A stretch of 64,000 nt of DNA from Serilophus lunatus. Taxonomy: Eukaryota; Chordata; Aves; Passeriformes; Eurylaimidae. The notes below the pieces were generated by a model. The model saw nothing but the letters and a program-made list of their open reading frames with translations. It searched no databases and was not told where the DNA came from. How positions within the stretch are numbered: the stretch's first letter is position 1; the number at the start of each line of letters is the position of its first letter. Both the position numbers and the translations under genes were made by a program. The stretch is from assembly GCA_013399895.1 (NCBI GenBank), contig VXBA01000138.1:1262314-1326313 (forward strand). The letters run 5' to 3'. Below are positions 1-15,470 of this stretch, piece by piece.

Positions 1-56
1 AATCACACCAGCAACTAACATTCAGGAGAGCACAGCATCCACTTCTGGAGGCCCAG

Positions 57-74
57 GAGTGAGTGAGTGAGTGA
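57..74 (+). repeat. GAGT tetranucleotide microsatellite
   Basis: Four GAGT units plus GA at the left edge of the window. Confidence 0.85.
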
Positions 75-3000
75 CCAGCACTCCAGAAAATACAACTAAA
101 GAGGGAAGATTCAACTACTGGTGATGTTTTCAAGAAAACAGAGGGAATGACAGTCTGTAGGTAGAGATAAAATAACAGAAGGGGATAGAAGTGTTCCTAT
201 GTGTGCCGTGACCTCGACAGGGGGTAATGCGCCGAAGTTGTAGCATGGAAATCTATATTACACTTCACAAGAAAATTTCCACTGGAAGGAATAATTAAGC
301 ACCATTTACTTAAGGAGACCCACAGAATCTCCTCCACTGGAGACTGGCACTGGGACAAACTGAATAAGCACAAACTGTGCTCTTTTCAAGGGTTCGATTT
401 CCTAACCTAAGATCTCACAGAGTGTGCAAGCCTTCCTATGTTTATTTATTGATTTCTTCCTCCTTCCACAGTGCCCAGTTAAAACAGATACAGCAGCAGC
501 CTTAGTTCAAAATATATTTGCTGTCATGCAGTAAATGTTGAGATGTTGTTCAACATGAAGGAAGCTGTTATAGTTAATAAAAACAGTTTCTCCATGAACA
601 AGCTTCTCTCTGTGGCTTCTCCCCAAAGAAATGTAAATGCTCAAGTGCAGTCCTCGATACACATATGTTCAGAGTTCAAAATGAGAAAGAAGGAAGATTT
701 TCCTGCACCTGACTGGATTCTGTCCCAGAGAATTGCACCAAAGAGGATAAAGTCTTAATTTTAAAAACAGTTCCAATAGGTCGATTTTTGTCTTTGAGAA
801 GCAGAAAATTGTGACAATTCAGTCTTGCAAATCCTATCTCTCATTCTGAACTGCAGAAAGCAAAACTAAAGTACGTAATTTTCTGTCCCCAAAGTTGGAT
901 ATGGAAAGCATCTTCAGCTTGATCAATGTACAGCTGTGACTCTAACAGAGTAGAAGTGGTGTAAGTAGCCACACTTAAAAATCTTCCCAAAAATGTTACC
1001 ACCAACTATCCCAAACATTATGCCAAAAGCAACCCATACAGTAACTGCTGCATCAAATGCCTAGCAACATTAAACACATATATCTGGGGTTCAGGATGGT
1101 GATTTAAAAGTTGCTATAATGAAATATGCTGCAACGAGTTCAAACTGTCTTACATACCTGAAACACTTTAGTTTCTACCACCCTTAGGTTTTCCCCTTGG
1201 ATCATGTCACTAAAAATGTCTTCATAGGATGCTGGAGGTCAAACCATCAATCTCCAATAATGAAACTATCAGGATCATCACGCAGCCTTCAAAACTAGAA
1301 AAGCCTTCTCCCCTAAGGGAGCAATAAAGGGCACATTTGTTTAATGCTGCACTTCGTCCTCTCCATACGACAGAAGCCAACAGTCACTTACGTGTGAAAG
1401 TGTCAGAAGCATTCCAAAGATCTGAAACAATAAAGTATTCTCACTTTTCTGAAAATTAATTTTAAGGTGTTAAATTTCTAATCACCTTACAATGATTGTG
1501 TCAGACAGATTAGCCTATTGCTTTGTGTTGGTGCAGCCAGGCTACTCGACACAAAACAATACAGAATTTTAGCAGAGACTGGGACACTGCAAAAACGTTT
1601 CCAAACCCTCAAGAAAGCTAAGTTAATAAACCGTGTCCAGCCTAGTTACATTCATTCTTCCCAAAGCAATTAGGGGGAAGAGGGAATGAATGTTTAATTG
1701 TGCAAGTCATTTTTAAATGTCTGCATCAATTAATGCTTGCTCACATAGCATAGAAAGAGGGACACACATCACTACAGCTCCTTTAAAATGTGCTACAGCT
1801 CTTCTCCCTGCCCCTAACCCAAGTTGGACTTAGTGCAACACAGTAATGCAGAAATCCTTTCAAGTCTGGCAGTAAGATTGCAGCCAAATATGTAAGCTAT
1901 TCACAAATATTATCCAAAAATGGAGGGCAAGCACAGTTTGTGATTTAGGGTTCACCTGGTACAGACCTTAGAGAGGAAGAAACTGTGCTGAAACAGCAGA
2001 GGTAGCTTTACTAACTGAAGAATCTGAGGGGCAAAGAAGGGGAAACTTCAGCAAAACACTGTTGTGAAAAATAATGAATCACACTCACAGACTTTAAGTA
2101 TAAATTACCTCTCTTTAGCCAAAAAGCAGCTGTACAAAAGCTGATGTTAACCATTATCCATTTTCCATTGAAACCATTCTGTACTGGCTCAGACACTTTA
2201 AAACTATATACGCACACACGAGCTTTCAGCAGCCCTCCCTCCCCCTTTCTGAAATACTGCCTGCTCCTCTGGTGAAAATAAGCTGGTTAAGTCCTGTAAG
2301 CACCCTGCTCAATGTGATGCCCAATCCATAGTGCATAATCATGGATTTGGGGGAAGAAATCCACAGCTTCTTTTAACAAGAAACACAAGAGTGTTTTGCA
2401 CTGTGATTCAATACCCAGACTAATGAAAGTAATTAAATATTCATCCTTAGTCAATACTCTCTTTTATTTGGCATTTTTTTCAATTCCAAAGTACTCAGCA
2501 GTGAAACAGGAGCACAGACATGAACTAGCACTACCCTGGCATTTCAAAGGAACAGCCAAGTTGTGTCGAGTGCAATGACTGTGCCTTTAAAAGAAAACAG
2601 AAGAGAGTCAGAGGAAAAATATAGGAGCTCTCAAGTTGCATTAGCTGCTATTCTTCTGGAATTAATAATTATGAAACAAGAGATGTTGCCAAGCAAATGA
2701 CCTATTCAGATAGACTCTAAGAAGGAGATTACTGATGAAATAAATATTTTGAATTTTGCGGCTCTCTAAAAGACCAGGGAGCTTCTGTTACAATATGCCC
2801 AAGGACAGTGACCTTCCCAAGCATTTGTGCTACATAAACCTGACATATGCTAACACTTCAGCTATTCCAAAGTTTATTGCCTGTATATTGACCAGCTTAC
2901 ACACAACACAAATACTGAACAAAATCATGTTTTAAATTAATAGCACACTCTCGAGGACTCCAGTGAAGATGCAAGAAAATTCAAAACATATGGAGATATA

Positions 3001-6000
3001 TTCACTATATTAAATAGGAAGATGTATTAGTTACAACTGGGAATTACTGTAGACAGATATCTGCCACAGACATGCTGCATGATATTTAACATTAGAACAT
3101 CTACAGTGCACATGAGGGCCTGATCCAGAAATTTGCACTGCCTTGGGATGCACAGATGCATAAAGAAATCTCTTTCTGTTCCCTTTTTCCTGACTGGAAC
3201 ATCTTCCAAAATTTAAGTTATGCCACTAAGCAAATAATGAAGAGTAGCACAGAGAAACAGCAATACAGAGCCCTTGTGTTCTACCTGGTATTTCCTACAC
3301 CAGCGTTCTGAGTTTCAGCTGGATGTCAATTCCTGTACGCTACTTGTACAGCACAGAAGTCACAGAAGTCTCATACCTAGGCTGTCTCTCCATTTCCAAA
3401 AATAAATAAACTTTGTAGTCATAAGCTTATTCATGGCAATTAAGATCAATCATGTTGGTTTTGAAAGAGATGATAAGAATGCAGATGGAAGGACCTATAG
3501 ACGGATATACCTGTATAAACCTCTGAAAAAAACAGAATTAGTAGAAGATCAGATGCAAACATGTAGACGTTACATTGCATTTTACAATACATACTGTCAC
3601 TGAAACTGCTTTATCTTCTAAGTATTTTCCAATTCTCTCGAATCCCCCTCTATATGTGTTTGGTCAGATTCTTTCACCTGTGCTAGATGACTGTAAGTAC
3701 AAGACCATGATTCCACTCTGCAATAAGCACCAAATACAGAGTCATAGAAAATTCCCTCAGAATCTCTTTGACATTGGCCATGAGTCCTTCAAAAGACAAT
3801 AAGGATGGCTCATGGGAATGAGAAGTGTATGAAATTTATTTCAACTGAGCTAAGCATGCTAGAAGATAATTGGAGTCAGAAAATAACTCTTGATCTAATA
3901 TTTTGCTTCCACTGACAGACAATCATTTCATTGAGGGTGGTGACTGTGGACAGAGTGATGATGGTTCTGACGTGTGGCTTGGCACAACACAGCAGTACTA
4001 GAAATAGGAGGAAGGATGTCTGCTGGAATTATATATGATCCAATATGCTTAATTTAGCTAATAGCAAAGATGAGCAATTAACAATATTTTTCTTTTGTAT
4101 GTACACTGAAAGCAAGTTGAGATGGTTTCAGAGAAATTCCCAAAAAGCTGACAACATTGGTAAGACAGAAGTCTTTCACATCAGTATTTCGGCCAAAAAC
4201 TCATTTATAGTTGTAAGACTTAAATTAATCATGACATTTAGTTTCTCCTTTCATGGGCTCAAGGATAATGGATAGAATAAATAGGATTTTAGGCATAATG
4301 CCTCATATTAGATGCTGCCACAGCTAAGACTTGCTTTATTGCATTGGACAGAATAGTAACCAGACATGTCCTATAAATCACAAACCACAAAATCACGATA
4401 AAACTTCCCTTCTCCCAGAAGTACTCCTATAATTTCTGAGATATTCATATAGCACTGTGATATGGTACTGTGACAAGGGCCTATCCAGACAGGTTGAGTC
4501 TCTTGCTCCCTGACACTGAGTAGCATCACATCCTCCAAAATAGCACTGTGATTATGTGATTTATGTTCAGAGTCAAACAGCATTCAGACTGAGAAAGCCT
4601 GACAAAACTGGCACCCGGGTCTTCAAAACAGGTGTAGCTTTTAAAAGCACGAATTGCTGAGAAGGAGCAGCGCACACAAATCTTCGTCCTCTCGCAGCAG
4701 ACACAGCATCAGTTCTATCTGCAGCTGTTTCAGGCAGGAAAAACTAACCCCATAGTTTGGATATTATTGCAAGTATAATCTGACTTCATTTTAAACTGGA
4801 TTGCATCCAGTGTTCCTGCAATAACCCCAAGGAGATTTGATCCTCTGATGACTTCTAAACTGATTTTCATAAAACAGATCCAACATATTTCAAATATCTT
4901 CTTTAATTTCCCAGTGACTAACGTAAGCTGTTTCCATCAACATAATGTTTTAATCTAGTAAAGAAAACCAAAGCTTTTAATTTAGGAAGTTCACCTTCTT
5001 CCTGTATGTGGTGCATCTTCTCCGTGTTCCCAGCTCCCATCTCAAATGAAAACAGAACGTCAGGCACAGAAGGGCTAAATGTGTCGACCCAGCAAACTGT
5101 AAGAACTTTCCATCTGGCCAAATGGAGATTTATGCAGCAAACGCTGCTGTCCCCAGACAGTAGGACCTTTGACATTTTTGAGCTAAACTTTCCAAGTTAG
5201 CTCTTAGCACTTGAAAAAGTTTAACTTCTTTTCTTTAGAATGAGGACACAGCAAACATAATAGAGAAATGACTGAAAACAATTTTCTAGATAACTCTCAC
5301 TGATTCTAACAGGAGCTACTCAAACTCCATTGTGGTAGATAATCCCCTCAGCAAACTTAAATACATATAGGAAAACAAACATGTTGCTTTGGACTTACTC
5401 AGATTCATACACACTTGAAGTATTTAAATATTGCTTTGCTGAAACAGTAGATAATGAACCTATAGAATATCTGAAAGAATTTTATATTCTTTCATTGTTC
5501 ATTTTGCTCACACACTCCCTGCACTCCTGCTCTGGAACAGACATCCAGTCCCTCTGTACATCCCCTTGCACTGCCAAGACACGGCATCCAGCCACCATCC
5601 TCAACAAAGAAATCCCTTGGTTCTGCTTCAAAAACCTCATTTAAACGCTCTTGCTTCCTACACAGCCTGGATGCAAAGGAGAACACAGTTAGGCTCCGCC
5701 TTCTCCTTTGTGTGTGCAACAGGAAAGGCAAAGACAGGCCATGGGTCACTCACCGCACCCCATTCCCCAAGGTGAGTAGCAGTAGCCAAAGGAACTCTGC
5801 CATTCCAGTTTCTGCCAGCCAGGACTCTAAATAAATAAATGCTGCAGAATGATCTTATTGAAAATCCTCCAAATTTCAGTGCAGCAACAATCTCTTAATA
5901 TTGTTTGAACACAAACCAGAGATTGAGTGTTCTGCAATAAAATTTCTGTTGGTGATGCTAACAAAAATATTAAATTTCAGCATTATGCTGACGTTTTAAA

Positions 6001-8602
6001 AATGGACATCTGTTTGTATTTAGATTCTTCATGTGACTATATTCAACAACAATTCAAAGGATGAGAGCATTCCTTCCCCCAAATCACTTCAAAACTGGTA
6101 GGTGATTATCGAGTTCATTAAATTGAGAAATTAGCAGTGAAGAGAATCAAATCTGGCAAATCAATCATGTAGTCCTTGTTCAGGGGAAACATCCCTACTG
6201 AAATTAAAGGGAAGAACCTGAACTTCAAGTGAGTGAAATCATTTGACATGAGTAAGGATTGCTGGATTTGGCACAGGATCTGAAAAAGATCCTTGACTGT
6301 CCATCAACAGCTCTCCATTCTTGTCTTCTTAGATTTGCCTGGTCCTGGGGCTTCACCAAGTGCACTATGTTGTGTTGCAGTTTGAAGCATGTAAAATCAG
6401 AACCCCATTAGAACTGAGAAAGTCTGGTTTCACATGTGAATTGCAGAAAATTTAAACCACAAGGACGAAAACACTGAAGCACCTGTGTGCTGTGCTCTGC
6501 TCTACTCCAGCCCAGCAGGTGAGATCAGATGACTGATGTGGTTGCCATTCAAATCTCCACCCTTAGAGCTGCCACACCGCTGGAATGGGAGGTACAGCCA
6601 AACACAAAACAACCAGAGCAGCTGTGCAACACTTCCACACCACCTGTCCTCTGCAGGTTGGTTGTGTTTCACTGTTTGAAATTCACACCAAGCTGCTTCC
6701 AGTGAGTCCCAAGGACAAGTGAGAGTTTTCCAGTAGGATTTATGCACTCCAGACACAACTACCAAATTGCTAAGGTTTTGGGGAGCTCCCTGCCAACCAT
6801 CTGGACATTCACAGGTGGCAAAGGAAACTAGCAAGCCTCAACCTTGGGATGCTGGGTTGTCACTGTTGCAACCCAGTTCAGTGGGTGGCTGCACATTTTT
6901 GTTCTAATGGGAAATTTGATGTCATTAGGAACAGGGATGGCCGGTTTCCCAGCACAGCTCCAGGTCACACACAAGGCTGTCACAAGGAGTGCTTGAACTA
7001 GGAAATGAGAAGAGATGTGGATAGACACAGAGAATTGGGTCTGCCTGGGAACAAATGAAAAGCGTAAACATTGCCTGGTTTTCTCATTAAGAAATGAGTA
7101 TTAGCTTATTTATAGCTACTGACCTCTTCTCACTCTTATTTTTGTGTAGATGAACAGGACAGTAAATTTTCGTAACAATCTAAATATATTATACAGCAAA
7201 GTTGTATTTTTTCACAATTATCAATACAACAATTCTTAACAACAAACTAAGTGAATGCAGATAATTTGGTCTGAGTTACTCAAATAAACTAATTCTGGCA
7301 ATAACTAAGATTATAATCCACTTGAAACTTCAGGAAATTGAGAAAACCACAATGAGATCAGATTTTTTTCTTTTTGTGTTATGCAAGTATCCAAAGCTAG
7401 GAAGTGTTTTGGCAAAGAAACTGTTTCCACAATTTCAATGCAAGAGATATAAATTAGATTACAGTTCATAATCAGCCCTATATATTAAATATATGTCAGA
7501 GGATAAGAAGGGACTGATGATTATGCAAAACTGTAGGTGTTTTTACTGTAATTTTTCATTTATTGCTTAGGTTACCATTTGAACAAGCTGCATACAAAGA
7601 AACTCCACAGAAATCTGTTCATACAATATGCCTCTTCAAAGCCATATTTTCCTACAGATGTGAAAAGGCAAATGCAATTGGCCTCCTTTGTTATTAATGT
7701 TCTAGGAATACACACTTCCAGTTAACTAGGTAATGCCCACTAATGCCATGCTTTTCAAACAGAGCTAGATTCCATTGTACTGCCACTTAAGTAATATCAT
7801 CAACACTTCCATAATCCTATTTTCTGGGATTTATGTTAATGATCTGCCAGATTTTGCTGCTGGCTGGCAGACACTGTACAAAAAAGTTAAGCCTTCATAC
7901 CCACACAAATGAACAACGAGCTCTCTCAGCCTATTTTCTGTACAGGAGCACAGCCTCATACAATTCTCCTTCTCCAGAAGATGTACAAATTTCAGCATCA
8001 CAAAAAATAATATTCCACCAACACATGAAAAAAGGTAGAACGGCAGAATAGAATTCCCACTGACTACCAAGAAGTCAGTAGTAGGATCAGACTGTGCCAT
8101 GATTATGCAACCCATGACTCCTATTATTGTATTTACTGAAGTTCAGAAAGTCTGCAGATCAAAAAAATTTTTCCAGTCAGTCAGTCAGCAAGCCTTTGGA
8201 TATTTTTTGAGACATTTGACAGTATGGGTTAGTCCCAGTTTGGGACTTTTTTTTGCTTTGTGCCTGGCTGTAGACCTCACATCTAGTTACTGGGAGCAGT
8301 CAACATAAAGTCCTGACGTAAACGGCACAGACTTACTTGCTGCTTCATTTTTAGCTTTTGATTCTGGAATAGTATTTATATATACTTATTTCTAGAACAG
8401 TAACAGTCCCCCATGTATTTGGAATAAATTGACTAAACTGAACTACAGAGCAGAGCAATACGAAACATTTACTTTCAGCAGTGCTTGTTTTTGTTGCTGG
8501 GAGGCTGGAAGGCTCAGCTTTCTTCTCTTTTCTTTTTGGTAGATTACTGTAGAAATTGCAGAGAAGTAGCAGCACAGTGTTTTAGCTTGCTTTTTGCCTA
8601 TT

Positions 8603-8700
8603 CCCATTTACTGAAGCTCACAGAGACCAAGTAGATTGTTCATGGACACACAGAAACAAATGGCCCCATAAGGATGACAAGTTCAACTCCACTCCCTCCT
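8603..8700 (+). mobile_element. Possible ancient MIR-type SINE relic
   Basis: CCCATTTACTGAAGCTCACAG followed by GACCAAGTAGATTGTTCATGG, then ACACACAGAAAC and a later TTCAACTCC, loosely follows the MIR core order. The match is weak, and chance resemblance is a real alternative. Confidence 0.25.
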
Positions 8701-9071
8701 TTTCCTGCAGTTCTTTATGCTGAATCACATGGCAAAGTTAAATCCTTCTCTCTGAAAACTTGCTCAATTTTTCCTCCACTCTTCAGTTTTACATCACTTC
8801 ATTGCTCCTCTAGAGCTTGCAGACAATATGTGACTCAGTGATCTTTCTTTCTTCTATTGTATTTCTCAATAAGAAGAGTTACCACATAACTAAACCACAT
8901 TTTTAAGTATTTATTTAGTTTCTTTTCTTTAAGAGCTGCCCCTTTGCAACAGACTTCGAAAGTCTGAGAATGAACTGCTTTTCTTTACCAGTCAGTTGCC
9001 TTTGAAAAACACAAGCAGGGCTTTTTTCCTGCACTGAATTTATTTTGTTTCTGTCTTTGTGACTACTTTGA

Positions 9072-9117
9072 TCTGGACTCGATGATCTTTTTCAACCTAA
9101 ATGATTCTATGATTGTA
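9072..9117 (+). mobile_element. CR1 LINE terminal stub
   Basis: The words TGGACTCGATGATCTTTTTC, AACCTAAATGATTCTATGAT and a final TTGTAG are the extreme 3' end of a CR1 element in plus orientation. Only about 45 bp remain, which is typical of heavy 5' truncation in birds. Confidence 0.85.
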
Positions 9118-12100
9118 GAAGGCTCAGCTGGGATTAGAAACCAATTTCTACACCAAAAAGAACAGAAGATAGAAATTGTGCTTTAAAATTACTTATTTTA
9201 TATAACCCTTGGAAGGATACCTGTATTAAAAGACTTCCTAAGCACTGTGACAAGATCGACATTCTGCAAAATGGTTACTGCTTGCAGCTCACATTCTCAG
9301 ACTGTGAGCCCATCAGCACTTGGATGTAGGTCATTGGTTTCACAGAAGTTTCCACTCCTTTATTTGAGCTGATTTCTTTGAAGAACTATATGGATGCACA
9401 AGGAAATGTGCAGGACCCCAACAATGGACTAAAGGAAGCAGAGAGCAAACCTTGAGGACAGACAACAGCTTAGTGTAAATATACTACAGTTCTAGAAGTA
9501 AATGAATCCCTGATCTGGCCTGCATAGCAAGGGTAATCTAGCAATTCAGAAAGCACTTCCAGCCCACTGGAAATACTTCCAAATTCAGAACAAGTGAGGC
9601 AACTCTTGGAATAAGGAGCAAGGAGCAATTCACGTCTTTCTATGAGGTAAACTAGTCATTTAAACTTGTGATTTATTGGAAGTATTAAAGGCAAGCTATT
9701 AAAATCTCCACTCTCTGGATCTCAAACAAGATCATATTCAGCAGAGATTCCACATGCTCAATTTGTGTAACCATCTAGATAGCATCAAAAATCCTGATAA
9801 CTGTAACCATACCAACACAAAGTGAAGGGTTAAAAAGATCCAACAGGACAGCATGACACATACAGTAATATATTTTCTTTTTGTGACTCCTGTTTTTGTG
9901 ACACTCCCCCCATCCTTCAACATACTGATACTCATGTTTCTCTTATATTCGAAAGAATGGACAAGATTTTCCCTGTCTTGAGAATCATAATTGAATCAAA
10001 CACATGTATATATTTTGGAAATACTTAGTGATGCTTCACAAGAACTGCTGTTCAGAAAAGGCAGGTGCAAAGTCAGCTACCCTGCTGACCTGCCATTTCC
10101 CAAGGCTTCCCAACCTGGAGACAGAACAAGGGATAAGTAATCATGAAATACAGAGCTCGATGCAGTTCACACAGGATGAAACCCCCTCCCACAAGGAAAG
10201 GTCCTCAGCGGGGTGCAGAGTGTTTCCTTCTCCTTCACACCTCCCTGGTTAATTTTGACAAGGCAAGGGTTATAATCCAGGTGTTGTGCCTAAACTGTAT
10301 CACTGCAACAGTAGGGTGAGGTGAACCGATGACCCTCCCTCTATTCGCACCAGGCAGCCTCCCAAAGGCAAAGTAGCTTTTTGCACAACACAAATGTACA
10401 TATTTGAGATACATCAGCTGTCTGCATATAAGGTGTCTGTGGAAAGAATGATCAGCTTTTTCTGCTGCCTTGCCCACTCATGCTTGGCTTTTCCTATTTT
10501 CTGTAAGGCCTCGTCAAAAACTGACCTACCAGCCCCAAATATCCAACAGCAAGGGCAAGGAACACATTTAATTCCTTTTTTTCCAAGGAATTTCAGATGG
10601 TCTGTGAAAGCACAGTTCTACAAACCTGATCTGTGGGCAGTAGCACATGCTGCCCTTCTAAGGAAAAAAAAAAAGAGGGATCAATTATCACGACATGACT
10701 GGGAGGGAGCCAAGTTATTCCTACCTAAGGAGGAGTGAACCTACAGGGAGCCTCTTGGATCCTTTGGTAGACCACAGAGCAAGTCTCATGTCCAAGTAAT
10801 AAATTAAGCTCTGCAGAAGAGGGGTTGCTTCAGACTCTGGGCGTGGTGTCAACTCCTCCTGGGTTAGGGAGAAGGGCCAACAGCCTCCATCAGCCTCAGA
10901 AACCAGAAGCGCTAAATACTTTGATTTAAAAACACTAATAAGGAAACATGGAAACCTCTTGAAACAAAAACTTCAGGTCTTACTTGCTGACACAACACAA
11001 TTTTCTCCAAATGCTTGAAGCAGTCACTAATGTCCTTTGAAAATAACTCATTTTAAAAAAAAGACAGACAAAAAAATAAATAATATCATTAGAGTGATCA
11101 AATCAGAAGTTCCCTAAACATTTACATATATGTAGTACCTAAACTGTGAGGCACATTACTGCATTCATTAATAGATTTCAAATACATAGACTTTATTTAA
11201 CAGCTGGTATCAAACACATTTTAGATGCACAAGCTGAATAGCAGATTTCCATCCTTAACAGGAAATTACAAACTCCACTCTCTAATCCACTAATGAAATA
11301 ATCAACTCAACATGGAAAGTAATAAGCAGTCCAGTGATGAGGTAGGAATTTGCTATAAAATGCCCTATACACTTAAAAAAATCTTAATGCCTTAAATGTG
11401 GGGATGCTGAAAACAACCCAAGAATGTTCTTTTTTTCTGAAGTATTATGTTCTCACAAATGGCATCTGTGCTACTTAACACAGCAGTGCTAGAAGAATTA
11501 GAGAGAGCTCTTATATCTCAGTGACCACCACAGCAAGGACACCACCACACTGCACTGGCCATGCAACTTCCCAATACACAGGTGTCCCCAGGGAAAAGCC
11601 ACCCGGCTGCCAGGAGTGCCAAAGCACTCCCTCCATTCACCAGAGCACTGAGCCTGTTCAGGCAAAATAACCAAGACATTTCAAGTGAATAATGTGATTG
11701 TATGACTCTCTCAGAGCAAAGAATTTCCACTGGAAAGTACGTGCAGACAGAGCTTCCCTGGTCTAGTGAAGCAAAATGAACTCAAACCTCATTTCTTCAT
11801 GTCTGCAACTTGCACATGACCTGTGTTTGGATTTTTTAACATATATTGACTACAATTCTGGATAATATTTAATCATATGCTTAGATTATTTTGTATCCAT
11901 TACTATTAAATACTTATTTAAAATTAAATAGCTGCTTTAATAGTTTTCAGAGTTGAGATGAGGGTTTATTCCAGGGCATTTGTAATGACCAATTGCATTT
12001 TAGCCAAAGGCAAATGATGCTTTTTAGAAGTATGTGAAACATTATTACAAATACTGTTATGCCAAACAAGCTAAAAAGTCTCTGGAGAAAGAACAATAAA

Positions 12101-13510
12101 AATTGTTATCTGCTATTATTTATTATGTGAATTAAGCTTTGTCATCTCTGGTGCTTTGTCTTGAGTTTTAGTTCCAACAGCATGATAATAGGCACAACTC
12201 CAGTCTAAACAGTAAAGGGTTTTGTTAGAGTACTTTGACTCAACTTTGATGGAAGCAGTTGGATCCTAAGTGAGTTTATACAGGAAGCAGAAGATACTTC
12301 TTTATGAGTGAAAAAAATGAAAAAATCTAGCAAACGCTATTAGGTTGTACAGGGCCTAAAAGGAGAGCTCAGCATATGTGCCAGCTGACTGAAAAAGTAG
12401 CTGAAAACTGTTCTGCTTCCTTTCTTTTCTAGCTAATAATTATTTTTTTCAAGTATTTTGGGAGATAACGTCAGAAGTTTCCATACCTGGGTGATTGGTT
12501 TGGGATGATCTCTGCCTTGCACAGCCAGGCAGGATGGGGAAAGGCCAGGGGAAAGATGAGGAATTTCATGCTAAACTAAACACCCCCTAACTCAGTCCTG
12601 ACCTGCAGGGTGGCTCATAAGAGAAACATGCCCTGGTTAAAGGTTCACCACAGTAAGGGTAGATTCTAACCCAATTACTTTGTCATTACTGAAACTATTA
12701 TGTGTGAAACTATTGTGTGTCTGATGTCTGACAACTGACTACTCCTTTGTTAACCTTTTTGCTCTAACAAAGTCGTAGGAACAGCCCTTTACAAACATGA
12801 ATTAAAGCTTTGCTGCTGGATTCAAGGCTGCATGAAACCAACTCAGGTTTTGGAAGAAGTCTGAATCTCATTTTACACTAACGAAATAGCACTGACACGT
12901 GGAATCATACCTATACCTTCAGCTGTCACATCTGTGTGATCCCAATGAGCGTTCCAAGCACACCTCCAGGCTTCAGGTTTTGAACATACAGGTCCATTCC
13001 ATCCAAAAATACTGTGAGTGCTAAAAAGCCACATAAATCTAAAGTAAATCTAATTTTCCTGATGCCCCTGAGACTTGAAACACCAACTTTCACATACGCT
13101 GCCTCTGGGAGTTGCACAATTAGATCAGTCGACATCTGTAAGTTCTCTCTTTAAAACACAGTCAGGCTTTGAATGTGCAGTTTGGAACACCACTGGACCT
13201 TTAAATGGCTGGGTAATGGCTTTTAAATATGGATTTGCCCAACGGAGTTATTAAGGTGTTCGCTGGTAATACATATTTGCTACTCAGGCATGCACCACTA
13301 ATAAAGTTTCCTATGAAAATGGCTTTAACAAGTAATTGTTCAAGTGCAGGAGCTACTTTTCAAGCACTCAGCTGTATCTGCTTTATTAGCAAAGTATCAG
13401 CCTGAAGAGTTTATCCACTTCTCTTGGCCAAAATTAGCTATGCTTTTGATTCTAGGATATGCAATAGATCTGCTATTTTGTGGATCTGTTATTTTGGAAC
13501 CTAACTGTAC

Positions 13511-13608
13511 ATGGTCTTGGGCAAAATGCTGTAGCTGACCCCACTTGACCTGGGGAGTTGAACCAGACAATCTCCAGAGGCGCCTTCTGACCTCAACTGT
13601 TTTGTGAC
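13511..13608 (+). mobile_element. CR1 LINE 3' tail
   Basis: Around 13535-13605 the sequence reads TAGCTGACCCCACTTGACC, GGGGAGTTGAACCAGACAA, TCTCCAGAGG and CCTCAACTGTTTTGTGA. This is the usual 3' end of a CR1 element in sense orientation, ending near the TTCTGTGA-type terminal repeat. It is 5' truncated to about 100 bp. The left edge is uncertain. Confidence 0.88.
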
Positions 13609-15470
13609 TTAAAACTTGCAGCTCATGTTTTCTTTCAGATTTCCCCTCAGGAAAAGCACACTCTGTATGAAAATCCACCAACTTGCCCTGAGATCTTGCC
13701 AAAAACCCTCTTGTATATTGTACTTGTGCATAAACACACATAACAATTAATTACATCTTCATACCACAGGATCTCAGTAATTTGTGATCATTCCATGCAA
13801 TGTACCACAGAATACTAAACAATTATACAGTCAAACTCCCATTTTTAGTTTAAGTGCCCCAAATTAGGCAATAAAATTAATTCTAAAGTTTCTGCAACTA
13901 CAAGCAAGCAACTGATGGAAGTGTATTCACACTTCCTCCAAATAACAAATCTGAAACATCTCTGCTGGATATCACATATGTTCTAACTCCTATGGATTTT
14001 ATCACCAATATGACTTTCTGTACCAAAACCAGACAGTACTGCTTTCCCAACTGTTTGAACTTTATCTTAAATGCCACAGTATTTGGTATTTTTCTTAAAA
14101 CTATAGATAAAAATAGGATAACTTCTAGGTCCGTTTTTTAAAAGACATCTTGATTTTAATGTGTACGGACACAATGTTTTTTAAAAGTTACTCCATCAAA
14201 GGACCAAACCTAGTAAGTGAGCAAAGATCCTTCACCCAAATATGATATTTGAGATTCATAATTTCAGTGCAGCTTTCATGTTTGTCATAGTTTCACTACG
14301 CATATGGTAAAACAACTATCCACACAACAGAAGGTGGAGCAAAAGAAGTCTGAAGGAAAAAAGTGACCCTGGATAAGGAAATATATTTTTTGTCCTAAAA
14401 AGAAATTCTCTGCTTTTCCTTGCTGTAGTACACAGAGCACAATCTACAGAACATGCATGGACACATACCCTAAATGCTTTACATACCTTCCCCACCCTTA
14501 GAGCTGACAGGCAGCTCTCCAACTCATGAGCTCATGCAAGCCACAGTTCTAACATTTCTATGCACTGTGGACAAGGAGCAGAGCACTGACAGCTCAGGAT
14601 GCTGAATTTCCCTTCGTGCATCTGCACACTCCCACAGTCTGTGTCCCAGAGCAGCTCCATCCTGTTCCTGAAACATTCTACCCAGCAGTTCTCCTCATGG
14701 ATTCTTACTAACTGGATTCAATTTATAGATTCCACTTGTCACTTAAAAATGCCTCTATGTGTGTTACTTTTTTGTATTGCTGAGTGTCTGTTCATCACTA
14801 GAAACACATGAGGACTTGTAGGCAGTAAGTCTGCTTTCTCTTTCTTCTTCTCTTCTCTCTATCTAGAGCCAAAGTTCCTGGTCTGTCTTCAACTATTTTT
14901 TTCTTTTTTTTAAAAAAACCCTGATTTTCCATTTATAAGGAGATAAATTATGTCATTTTTCCAAAACTTGTTGTTCTAGAGGGAAAAAATGTGTATTGTA
15001 TAACTTTAGGCCAAACTAAACTCTGAAATCAGTCTCAGAATCCTAACTCCTGTGTTTTGACCTTTTGGACAAAGAAGGATGCAATCAACTGCACATTAAA
15101 TGCATAGAAGACACATTTCCTTCATAAAGACAGGAAAACATAATTGCTGTATCTGTCAGTAACAAAGTAAGGCATCTTCTCCGTTCTGAGAACTTTCCAG
15201 GAATAAGTTGGGATTTGGATGTTACAGCTCTTTCTTTACAGTTGGTAAATGCACTGAACTTCCAACCTGCAGAGTAAAAACAAAATCAACAACTCGACAG
15301 GTGAACTCACCTTCCATTCACACGTCATTCAGTGCCCGTTTCTTTCACAGACAGTGAAATACAATATGGATTCTCTGGGGTTTTCTGGGGTACAGACCAT
15401 AAGCCAGCAGTACATGCACAAGGCATCAGGCTTTCCTATAACCCACAATATTTCCCCATATTTTAATTAA

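Noticed and set aside
3027..3209. Minus-strand ORF containing HLCIPRQCKF, slightly like the ICVSGQCK stretch of the next expected THSD4 exon
   Set aside because: The flanking residues do not fit the family, the cysteine spacing is wrong, and no matching splice sites bound it in frame.
12926..13135. Minus-strand 69-codon ORF (VQLPEAAYVKV...LDGMDLYVQNL) with an acceptor-like TTACAG before its ATG
   Set aside because: It looks protein-like, but I recognise no family, the pyrimidine tract is weak, and a stop precedes the nearest donor-like GTATAG. Transcript data would be needed.
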